Source of the DNA: Rickettsiales bacterium
Lineage (GTDB): Bacteria > Pseudomonadota > Alphaproteobacteria > Rs-D84 > CACZYB01
DNA: 5,973 nt
NCBI GenBank assembly: GCA_031288035.1
Contig: JAITSG010000043.1
Span: forward strand, 1-5,973
Reading direction: 5' to 3'
Part shown: piece after piece, positions 1 to 4,565 of the stretch
Layout of the letters: each line of letters begins with the position of its first letter
How positions within the stretch are numbered: position 1 is the first letter of the stretch
Position numbers and translations under genes: made by a program
Notes under the pieces: model-generated
What the model saw: the letters and a program-made list of their open reading frames with translations, nothing else
Told to the model about the DNA's origin: nothing
The model's database searches: none

Positions 1-1
1 C

Positions 2-94
2 TCCGCGACCTATGCCCGCGTCCTCGACCGTGAGGAATGGATGGATGAACGCGGCGCGTTCTATTTTTACGCCGGTATCAGGGGAGGGTTCTAG
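2..94 (+). CDS. C-terminal end of an unidentified protein, possibly an outer-membrane beta-barrel
   Basis: The frame is open from the left edge and ends at TAG 92-94, giving about 30 residues of C-terminus with GC-rich third positions typical of coding DNA here. The last residues (FYFYAGIRGGF) end in phenylalanine, with hydrophobic or small residues at alternating positions. That resembles the terminal strand (beta-signal) of outer-membrane barrels, but the stretch is too short to name a family. It converges with the o-spanin-like gene on the other strand and overlaps its end by 17 bases. A minus-strand frame is also open through most of this stretch, so the strand assignment is uncertain. 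It could instead be a flanking phage gene. Confidence 0.35.
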   Translation, partial: SATYARVLDREEWMDERGAFYFYAGIRGGF

Positions 95-323
95 CGGCGC
101 ACAGCGCGTCGTAGACGACGTTGTTCAAGTCGATCTGCGCAACCGTTTCCGCAGTGTCCAATCCATAGTCGGCGTAGACCGGCCTGTATAAAATGCAGAA
201 GTCACCGCTTGTACTTGCCGTGCAGCCTACGAGCCACGACAGGGTCGCGAAGGCAAGCGCGAGCTTCGCGAGCCTTCCGTACACCCTCCAGAACCTTTTG
301 ATTTTCCGCACTGCGTTCATCAT
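78..323 (-). CDS. Rz1-like outer-membrane spanin lipoprotein (prophage lysis gene)
   Basis: This is an 81-residue protein. It has a basic N-terminus, a hydrophobic segment at about residues 20-33 and a lipobox (LVGC) with the lipidated cysteine near residue 34. After cleavage it would be a small lipoprotein of about 48 residues. The mature part has a pattern I recognise from small phage lysis lipoproteins: a C-x-x-x-RPVY segment, a short acidic stretch, then xNNxVYDALC near the end. Such proteins (o-spanins) pair across the periplasm with an inner-membrane i-spanin to fuse the two membranes during lysis. The gene starts inside the upstream i-spanin-like gene in another frame, overlapping it by 122 bases, as Rz/Rz1 pairs do. 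An AGAGG ribosome-binding site lies five bases before ATG 321-323. Family assignment rests on motifs and context, not on a search. Confidence 0.6.
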   Translation of the reverse strand: MMNAVRKIKRFWRVYGRLAKLALAFATLSWLVGCTASTSGDFCILYRPVYADYGLDTAETVAQIDLNNVVYDALCAARTLP

Positions 324-408
324 TTCTACCTCTCTTTTTCCCGGTTAGATATACTATCAAGAGCCCAGCCGCGACAAGCCAGCCTTTGAACCTTTCAATC
401 CATTTCAT
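202..408 (-). CDS. Rz-like inner-membrane spanin (prophage lysis gene)
   Basis: This is a 68-residue protein with one N-terminal transmembrane segment (about residues 10-22, WLVAAGLLIVYL). It is followed by a strongly charged, probably helical periplasmic part rich in K, R and E, ending in a VARRLHGKYKR tail. Short phage i-spanins commonly have this membrane-anchor plus charged-helix layout with an arginine-rich end. Its ATG (406-408) overlaps the TGA of the preceding gene in an ATGA junction, suggesting translational coupling. A GGAGG lies upstream inside that gene. The lipoprotein gene embedded in its 3' half supports the spanin reading. It is shorter than lambda Rz (about 150 residues). 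There is no sign of frameshift, so a working product is possible even though the surrounding prophage is gone. Confidence 0.55.
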   Translation of the reverse strand: MKWIERFKGWLVAAGLLIVYLTGKKRGRNDERSAENQKVLEGVRKAREARACLRDPVVARRLHGKYKR

Positions 409-665
409 AGCCTCATTCCCTCCAGAATCTGGTCGTCCGAATACGGCTGGACGCCGTTCTCATGCCTTATTATCGCCTTGACGAGTGCAAGCATAACACT
501 CCTGTCGTGCGGACTTATGAACGTATCAGGAGTCACGCCCATGTCCTTTCGGGCCCCAATATACCCTCCGGCCAACGCGAGCCTAGTCCGCGCCTCGAGC
601 CGCTTGAGCCCAGCGGCAGGACTTACGAACGCCACTGCGCGGTCTATGAAATTCAGTCTAGGCAT
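405..665 (-). CDS. Probable chimeric prophage remnant: portal N-terminus joined to phage lysin/virion C-terminus
   Basis: This is an 86-residue ORF. Residues 1-40 (with FIDRAVAFVSP, then KRLEAR and GYIGARK) look like the extreme N-terminus of lambda-type phage portal proteins, normally about 500 residues long. Residues 43-86 (ALVKAIIRHENG, QPYSDDQI, EGM) look like the C-terminal segment of a phage lysis or virion protein. The natural gene order is portal first and lysis genes last, so an in-frame deletion of the head and tail genes would give exactly this ORF next to the spanins. ATG at 663-665 is preferred over the upstream ATG at 701 because that one has no ribosome-binding site and adds residues unlike portal starts; the 665 site is itself only weakly GGA-led. 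The stop overlaps the next start. Both family matches are from memory. It could alternatively be a genuine small phage protein. Confidence 0.45.
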   Translation of the reverse strand: MPRLNFIDRAVAFVSPAAGLKRLEARTRLALAGGYIGARKDMGVTPDTFISPHDRSVMLALVKAIIRHENGVQPYSDDQILEGMRL

Positions 666-683
666 ATTTTTATTATTTTCCAC

Positions 684-729
684 TTGACAAAGTGATGTCA
701 TTGTGGTATCACTATGGTATTATTATGAT
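684..729 (+). promoter_or_regulatory. Antitoxin promoter with candidate autoregulatory operator repeats
   Basis: This is an AT-rich stretch before the antitoxin gene. One candidate promoter is TTGTGG (701-706), a 17-base spacer and TATGAT (724-729). A second -35-like TTGACA sits at 684-689 with a weaker TATCAC at 707-712. Overlapping these are an inverted repeat TGACA-N6-TGTCA (685-700) and a direct repeat TGGTAT at 704-709 and 715-720, one helical turn apart. Ribbon-helix-helix antitoxins typically bind short repeats over their own promoter, so these are plausible operators. No binding can be shown from sequence. Confidence 0.45.
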
Positions 730-753
730 ATAAATATAGCTAGGAGTTTAACA

Positions 754-1056
754 ATGGCAACAGCCTTGAAACAGACAACTATCAGGTTCAACGACGCTTA
801 CACCCGCAACCTTGCGGAAAAGGCCGCGGAGCTACAGGGCCAGTCGCTTTCTGCATTCGTTATGTTCGCTATCCGCGAGCATGGCGAGAGCGTGATACGC
901 GAACGCACGAGAATTATGCGGGAGTTCGGAGCAATAGTGCTTTCGCCGCGTGACTACGACGATCTGGTAGCATCCATGAAGAATCCGCCGAAACCAAACG
1001 GAGCTTTCCGCAAGACTATGGAGAAGCACAAGGCATCAGCCACAAAATGGGAATAA
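754..1056 (+). CDS. DUF1778/TacA-like type II antitoxin
   Basis: This is a 100-residue protein. ATG 754-756 is chosen because AGGAG (742-746) lies seven bases upstream; an in-frame ATG at 703 has no such site. Residues 1-45 have the ribbon-helix-helix pattern: a beta-strand with TTIRF, then helices with AEKAAELQGQSLSAFVMFAI. The C-terminal part has the family's typical toxin-neutralising tail (IVLSPRDYDDLV, then NPPKPN at about residues 76-81). In this family the antitoxin represses its own operon and blocks a GNAT acetyltransferase toxin that modifies charged tRNAs. The toxin gene follows five bases later but is truncated, so this antitoxin is an orphan here. It has an insert (GESVIRERTRIMREFG) between the two parts, within normal variation. 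It could now act only as a repressor or as an anti-addiction factor against another TacT-like toxin. Confidence 0.8.
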   Translation: MATALKQTTIRFNDAYTRNLAEKAAELQGQSLSAFVMFAIREHGESVIRERTRIMREFGAIVLSPRDYDDLVASMKNPPKPNGAFRKTMEKHKASATKWE

Positions 1057-1060
1057 GGAA

Positions 1061-1153
1061 ATGTTTTTTACTCAATTATCGACCTCTCATGATCTTTCGA
1101 ATTTCGATTGCGGCGATGCCGAACTGAATGCGTTCTTAAAAAGGTACGCTAGC
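1061..1153 (+). pseudogene. Truncated GNAT-family toxin (TacT-like), N-terminal fragment only
   Basis: It starts five bases after the antitoxin stop, with AAGGA almost touching the ATG, as in coupled toxin-antitoxin operons. The first ~31 residues carry the typical opening of TacT-like toxins: a short strand, then HDLSNFDCGDAELNAFLKRYA. Family members are about 160-180 residues. Here the match stops abruptly at about nucleotide 1150. The frame then runs on through low-complexity, non-matching residues to a stop at 1256-1258, passing straight through a transcription terminator. The acetyl-CoA-binding motif and catalytic C-terminal part are absent, so no toxin activity is possible from this copy. 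This is a deletion rather than a frameshift, since I see no recognisable toxin sequence in the other frames downstream. Confidence 0.75.
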
Positions 1154-1195
1154 CTTTTTCCTCTTGCTTGGATTCATCGCGCCCTGCCGCCTGTC

Positions 1196-1226
1196 GCCCG
1201 TGTGCCCGCCTCACACGGGCTTTTTT
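1196..1226 (+). terminator. Rho-independent terminator
   Basis: A perfect 9-base-pair stem (GCCCGTGTG at 1196-1204 with CACACGGGC at 1212-1220) has a seven-base loop and is followed directly by six T. It would terminate plus-strand transcripts coming from the antitoxin/toxin-remnant operon. The deletion in the toxin may have brought it close. The minus strand has no T-run after the stem, so it is one-directional. Confidence 0.88.
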
Positions 1227-1400
1227 GTATCGGCGCGGTGTTTTATACCTTGCCATAGCGTTTTCTTCTCTTGGTGCCCGTTTCCCGTCTCACTGCGGCC
1301 GGGCTCATGCATGTCGGCCGTTCATGCCCGTCCTTTCTTGAACTACTCGTAGCCCGACAACTCTGCAGAAACACAACCTGCCACAAATGGCTAAAAACCT

Positions 1401-1594
1401 ACGAGTGGGCCAGCAGTTGGCGATTTTCCTATCCTACCCATTCAATTTCGCTAACTTTTTCTCTATACCTAGTATGTCAAATACAGGAAAATCAAGCAGT
1501 ATAAGCGGAAAAGGTGGCCCACTCGCGTTTTAGAGGATAGGGGATTTTGGAGGGTATTTCGGCCTGCCGTCGCGCCCTATGTGGCCCACTCGCG
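1401..1594. repeat. Three dispersed copies of TGGCCCACTCG, one inverted
   Basis: TGGCCCACTCGCG occurs at 1515-1527 and again within GTGGCCCACTCGCG at 1581-1594, in direct orientation 67 bases apart. The reverse complement (ACGAGTGGGCCA) lies at 1401-1412. A second element accompanies them: CCTATCCT near 1429-1436 and its complement AGGATAGG near 1533-1540. So AGGATAGG followed by TGGCCCACTCG occurs once in each orientation, with different spacing. GATTTTCCT (1422-1430) also has its complement AGGAAAATC at about 1485-1493. The function is unknown. Confidence 0.6.
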
Positions 1595-1669
1595 CCGACG
1601 TGGAACCGCTGATTTTCTGTGTCCTTGGGCCATATCGGCCACCGCAAAATTTGTAGTTAGCAGATTACT

Positions 1670-1687
1670 TGGTGGGCGTTACAGGAC
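1670..1687 (-). repeat. Degenerate copy of a tRNA 3' end (possible old attachment site)
   Basis: TGGTGGG-N6-AGGAC here matches, with identical spacing, the 3' end of the tRNA at 1819-1836 (TGGTGGG-N6-AGGAC), 149 bases away and in the same orientation. Read on the minus strand, it ends in CCCACCA like a tRNA. The T-loop region behind it has a GGTTCC but an over-long loop, and no anticodon arm follows. It could be a remnant attachment site left by an integrated element, a tRNA pseudogene piece, or chance. Confidence 0.35.
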
Positions 1688-1778
1688 GATTTTGGAACCG
1701 TAAAAAACAAAACTCGTGAGAATTCGGCGGCGTGTACGGCGAATTCGAACTCGAATTTTCCAATCAAAAGTACCCACA

Positions 1779-1795
1779 GGCGAGCGAAGCTCGCC
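1779..1795 (-). terminator. Hairpin downstream of the tRNA, possible terminator or processing structure
   Basis: A perfect 7-base-pair hairpin (GGCGAGC, loop GAA, GCTCGCC) lies 23 bases beyond the tRNA 3' end on its transcript. The following minus-strand sequence has only a short TTTT about nine bases later, so intrinsic termination would be weak. The position is right for ending the tRNA precursor. Confidence 0.4.
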
Positions 1796-1818
1796 GAGGA
1801 GCAACTTTCGATTGATGC

Positions 1819-1895
1819 TGGTGGGACATCAAGGACTCGAACCTTGGACCAAGGCGTTATGAGCACCCTGCTCTAACCAACTGAGCTAATGTCCC
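1819..1895 (-). tRNA. tRNA with anticodon CAT (elongator Met or Ile2)
   Basis: This is a 77-base cloverleaf on the minus strand. The acceptor stem is GGGACAT paired with ATGTCCC, all seven pairs canonical, followed by discriminator A and an encoded CCA. The D-arm is GCTC/GAGC, the anticodon loop is CTCATAA with CAT at 1859-1861, and the T-loop has GGTTCGAGTCC. A G1-C72 pair and the absence of three G-C pairs at the base of the anticodon stem argue against initiator tRNA. The choice between elongator Met and Ile2 (whose C34 becomes lysidine, reading ATA) cannot be made safely by eye. The CTTGGTC after the anticodon stem resembles E. coli tRNA-Ile2. The heavy use of ATA in the neighbouring genes makes an Ile2 tRNA important in this organism. 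Confidence 0.95.
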
Positions 1896-1962
1896 ACGTT
1901 GTGCGCTGGCCGGATCGGACGCAAGCTGTGATGGGCCTTCCGCGCCCTGCGCGACCGCACCG

Positions 1963-1990
1963 ATTATAACCGGGCTTTTTCAATATGCAA
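1963..1990 (-). promoter_or_regulatory. Probable tRNA promoter overlapping the end of alr
   Basis: Read on the minus strand: TTGCAT (1985-1990), a 16-base spacer and a perfect TATAAT (1963-1968). A GC-rich stretch (CGGTGCGG) lies between the -10 and the expected start, which is typical of stable-RNA promoters under stringent control. The transcript would have a leader of about 60 bases before the tRNA. The -35 lies within the last codons of alr. Confidence 0.55.
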
Positions 1991-3128
1991 GGACTTTGTC
2001 GACTGCGTTCTTGTTCGGGCGCATGAGGCCGCACAGCATGTCCGCCGGGATGAAGCCCGCGCTTGTCCTGAAATCGCGCGCGTCGGCCTTTTCCCCCATG
2101 ATTTCGGCGAAGCGCTCGCGGGCCAGGATTTCGTCCGGCACGAGGGATGCGTCGACCGTTATGTTGTTCATGGACACCAGGCCCACCAGCGGGCACCGGC
2201 GCCCGCCTATATGGGCCCACGACCTTGTGGCGCCGGTTCCGACGCCCGTTTTCGCGCGTATCCAGTCGCGCCAGGTGTTCGTGTGCGACAATTCGCGCGG
2301 ATAGCCGTCCTTGAATCCTGCGCACAATACGGCGACGCGCATGTTCCTGGGCGCGCGGTAGGTTCCGGAGTATCCGACGGCCGCGCCCTTTTCCACGTCG
2401 CGGATCTGGAGTATGCGGGCCGCGACGGACGCGACGGGGCGCATTCCGCGCGCCATGCCGTAAAGCGCGTCGCCCACGCGCAGGAGATCGTAGTGGAAGG
2501 CCCTGCCCTGCGCCAGCGCTCCGCCGGTCGCGGCCAGGGACGCGCGGCGCTTCGGCAACATTTCTAGCATCCTGTCGAACGCGCGTTTTTGGGCAAGGTT
2601 TGCCAAGGTCTTCCTGCGCGAGTCGTAGAGGTGGCTCATATATAGGACTATGTCGAGGTTTGCCGTGCGCGCGCGGAAGTTGGAGGCCAGCAGCAGCGCG
2701 TCGCGAAGCGCTAGCCCCGTGCGGTTCATTCCCGTATCGAAATGTATGGCGGCCTTCGGCTTGCGCTTGAGGTCCGAGGCGAACTTGTTGAACCCCTCTA
2801 TCTGGTCCATCGATACGCACGCGGGGGCCAGGCCGTGCGCGGCCAGTTCGCCGTACTGGCCCTTTATTGCGCCGGCCATGACGAATATCTCGGCGTCCGG
2901 GCCGAGTATCCTGCGGGCGTCCATGGCGTCTATTATGTCCTGCGCGAAGAAGCTTTCCACGCCCTCTTTTTTCATAATGGGAAGGACGCGCGAAAGCCCT
3001 ATGCCGTACGCCTCGGCCTTTATCACGGCGCCTAGCTCGGCTTTCGTCCTCGATCTGATATAGGCTATGTTTTCGGCCAATGCCTTTGGGTTGAAGGTGC
3101 GTATCAGGTCGAAATTCGCGTCTGTCAT
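1980..3128 (-). CDS. alr: Alanine racemase, divergent
   Basis: This 382-residue PLP enzyme interconverts L- and D-alanine in the cytoplasm; D-Ala feeds the Ddl/MurF steps. Visible features are the PLP lysine K37 in AVIKAEAYGIG (family KANAYGHG), DTGMNRTGL at 131-139, SH at 165-166, R217 in LLRVGDALYG (contacts the PLP ring nitrogen), and the likely catalytic tyrosine Y253 in VGYSGTY. Length is normal. Several normally fixed positions differ: GYADG is GFKDG (271-275), the CMDQ motif is SMNN (319-322), and an extra stretch of roughly 15-20 residues sits at about 283-303. The core catalytic pair is present, so activity is likely but kinetics or inhibitor sensitivity may differ. The start at 3126-3128 has only a weak A-rich ribosome site. 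It is divergent from murE across a 60-base gap; the tRNA lies downstream. Confidence 0.88.
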   Translation of the reverse strand: MTDANFDLIRTFNPKALAENIAYIRSRTKAELGAVIKAEAYGIGLSRVLPIMKKEGVESFFAQDIIDAMDARRILGPDAEIFVMAGAIKGQYGELAAHGLAPACVSMDQIEGFNKFASDLKRKPKAAIHFDTGMNRTGLALRDALLLASNFRARTANLDIVLYMSHLYDSRRKTLANLAQKRAFDRMLEMLPKRRASLAATGGALAQGRAFHYDLLRVGDALYGMARGMRPVASVAARILQIRDVEKGAAVGYSGTYRAPRNMRVAVLCAGFKDGYPRELSHTNTWRDWIRAKTGVGTGATRSWAHIGGRRCPLVGLVSMNNITVDASLVPDEILARERFAEIMGEKADARDFRTSAGFIPADMLCGLMRPNKNAVDKVLAY

Positions 3129-3136
3129 TTCTTTTC

Positions 3137-3165
3137 TTTACTTGCCGTGTACAGGCGTATATAAT
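3137..3165 (+). promoter_or_regulatory. Promoter of the murE tandem gene
   Basis: TTTACT (3137-3142), a 17-base spacer and a perfect TATAAT (3160-3165) lie in the 60-base gap between the divergent alr and murE starts. Transcription would begin near 3172, giving a very short leader. The alr promoter must share this gap. I see only a weak TATATA-like element for it on the minus strand, so the two genes may be regulated together. Confidence 0.6.
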
Positions 3166-3177
3166 CGTTTGGGTTGC

Positions 3178-3181
3178 GGAG
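3178..3181 (+). promoter_or_regulatory. Ribosome-binding site that decides the murE start
   Basis: GGAG ends one base before the ATG at 3183 but seven bases before the in-frame ATG at 3189. The spacing favours 3189. That start gives MKLSEL, a usual MurE opening. Confidence 0.7.
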
Positions 3182-3188
3182 AATGTCA

Positions 3189-4565
3189 ATGAAATTATCG
3201 GAACTTGTAAAGAGCGCGAAGAACCCGGATCTGGAGATATCCGGCATCACGAACAATTCTAAGAACGTGCGTCCCGGATACATGTTCGTCGCGATAAAGG
3301 GCTATCGCGTCGACGGCGCGGACTTCATTCCCGACGCGATAAGGAACGGCGCCGTCGCCGTCGTCACGCAGGGAGGTTTCCAAGGCGGCGGGGTCGAGGT
3401 CATAAGGGTCGGCAACCCGCGCGCGACGGCCAGCGCTATCGCGGCGAGGTTCTATCCGAACTCGCTTGGTTTCATATGCGCGGTGACCGGCACCAACGGC
3501 AAGAGCTCGACCGTGAACTTCACGCGGCAGATGTGGGAGTTCCTGGGGATAAAGTCGGCCAGCATAGGCACCGTCGGCATAAAGACGAACGGGGAGGTCA
3601 GCGACAAGAGCCTTACCACCCCGGACGCGATAGACCTCAACCGCGCGCTTAACAAGCTCGCGCGCGAGGGGGCGAGGAACGTCGTCATAGAGACGTCCAG
3701 CCACGGGATAGAGCAGTACCGCGCGGACAACATACGGATAATGGCCGCGGGGTTCACGAACATATCGAACGACCACCTCGACTACTACCGCGACATAGAC
3801 GAGTATTTCCGCGCGAAGCTCCGGCTGTTTTCCGAGCTTTTGGACGAGAAGGGGACCGCGGTTGTCAACGCCGACGATCCGCGGGGCGCCGAAGTGGCCG
3901 CCGTATGCCGCTCGCGCGGGATAAGGGTGCTGACGTACGGCAAGGGCGAGTCGGCGGACATACGGCTCGCCGGCTACAGCATAAGGGACTGGGTCCAGGA
4001 CGTCGCGCTCGACGTGTGCGGGCGCCGGTACGATCTGAGGCTGAACCTTATCACGGAGTTCCAGGTCTACAACATGATGTGCGCGCTGGGGTTGTTCATG
4101 GCCGGCGGCGGCGATGTGGAGAGCCTGGTGCCGCATCTGGGCGGGCTTAAGAACGAGGCCGGGCGCATAGAGTTCGTCGGCCAGGCTCCGAGCGGGGCGC
4201 GGATATTCCTCGACTTCGGGCACAACGGCGACGGCATAAAGCGGCTTATGACCGATTTCCGTCCCTATGTGGACAAGAATCTGATATGCGTCATAGGTTC
4301 CAGCGGGGACAGGCCGGAGATAAGGCGCATCGAAATCGGCCGCGTCCTGAACGAATGCGCGGACGAGGTTATAATCACCGACGACAACCCGAGGACGGAG
4401 GATCCGGCGGCCATCCGCGAGACGCTGCACCGGCACTGCCCGCGCGCCCGCGTGATACCGAACCGTTGGGACGCGATATCCGAGGTCATAGACGCCTCGC
4501 GCCCGTGGGATTCGATACTGATCTGCGGCACCATGTACGAAAAGGACAGGCGGTTCATAAGGGAC
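3189..4565 (+). other. MurE copy 1 (N-terminal half of the fusion)
   Basis: Key sites by residue from the 3189 start: N-domain NNSK (family DSR) then PGYMFVAIKG; P-loop GTNGKSS 101-107; TTP 143-145; E168 and SSHG 170-173; DHLD 195-198; carbamoylated-lysine position K210 in RAKLRLF; NADD 227-230; EFQVYN at about 290 (family usually FN). In the C-domain the family DYAHTPD is DFGHNGD (342-348), the GGDRD region is SSGDR (371-375) with a following RR, and DNPR (399-402) is intact. The usual AGKGHE is CGTMYE (446-451): the glycine and glutamate that contact DAP remain, but the lysine and histidine are lost. The normal tail of about 25 residues is nearly absent. It probably retains nucleotide and DAP binding; catalysis is uncertain. 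Confidence 0.85.

Larger units (their letters stand above)
78..665 (-). mobile_element. Prophage remnant: lysis-cassette end
   Basis: Three minus-strand phage-like ORFs overlap head to tail: the portal/lysin chimera, the i-spanin and the o-spanin. No integrase, terminase, capsid or tail gene is visible in the window. The remnant is bounded on its upstream side by the AT-rich antitoxin promoter region and on its downstream side by a convergent partial gene. The boundaries are my estimate. Confidence 0.5.
1227..1818. other. Intergenic region with no convincing gene
   Basis: About 590 bases in which short open frames on both strands show no family motif, no good ribosome-binding site and no steady codon pattern. 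It holds an imperfect hairpin around 1299-1330 (CGGG and CATG arms), three copies of a GGCCCACTCG repeat, several GATTTT-containing stretches, a degenerate tRNA 3'-end copy and a compact palindrome (AATTCGA-AC-TCGAATT, 1742-1757). I see this as decayed mobile or regulatory DNA between the prophage remnant and the tRNA. A small RNA cannot be excluded. Confidence 0.6.

Noticed and set aside
462..695. Plus-strand open frames opposite the portal/lysin chimera
   Set aside because: They show no motif or ribosome site, while the minus-strand frame has coupled overlap with the spanin gene and phage-like motifs.
1307..1330. CATG-containing hairpin as a terminator
   Set aside because: The stem is interrupted by a bulge and no T-run follows on either strand.
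1164..1504. Short plus-strand frames after the toxin remnant
   Set aside because: They cross the strong terminator or lie in the repeat-rich gap, and have no coding signature.
1401..1594. CRISPR array
   Set aside because: Only three short copies, with one inverted and unequal spacing; no regular repeat-spacer pattern.
1819..1895. Initiator tRNA-fMet
   Set aside because: The first acceptor pair is G-C rather than the mismatch typical of initiators, and the anticodon stem lacks the three consecutive G-C pairs.
1873..3189. Minus-strand open frame of 438 codons overlapping alr in another phase
   Set aside because: Arginine- and glycine-rich out-of-phase shadow of alr that runs into the tRNA. 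The alr frame has all the recognisable motifs.
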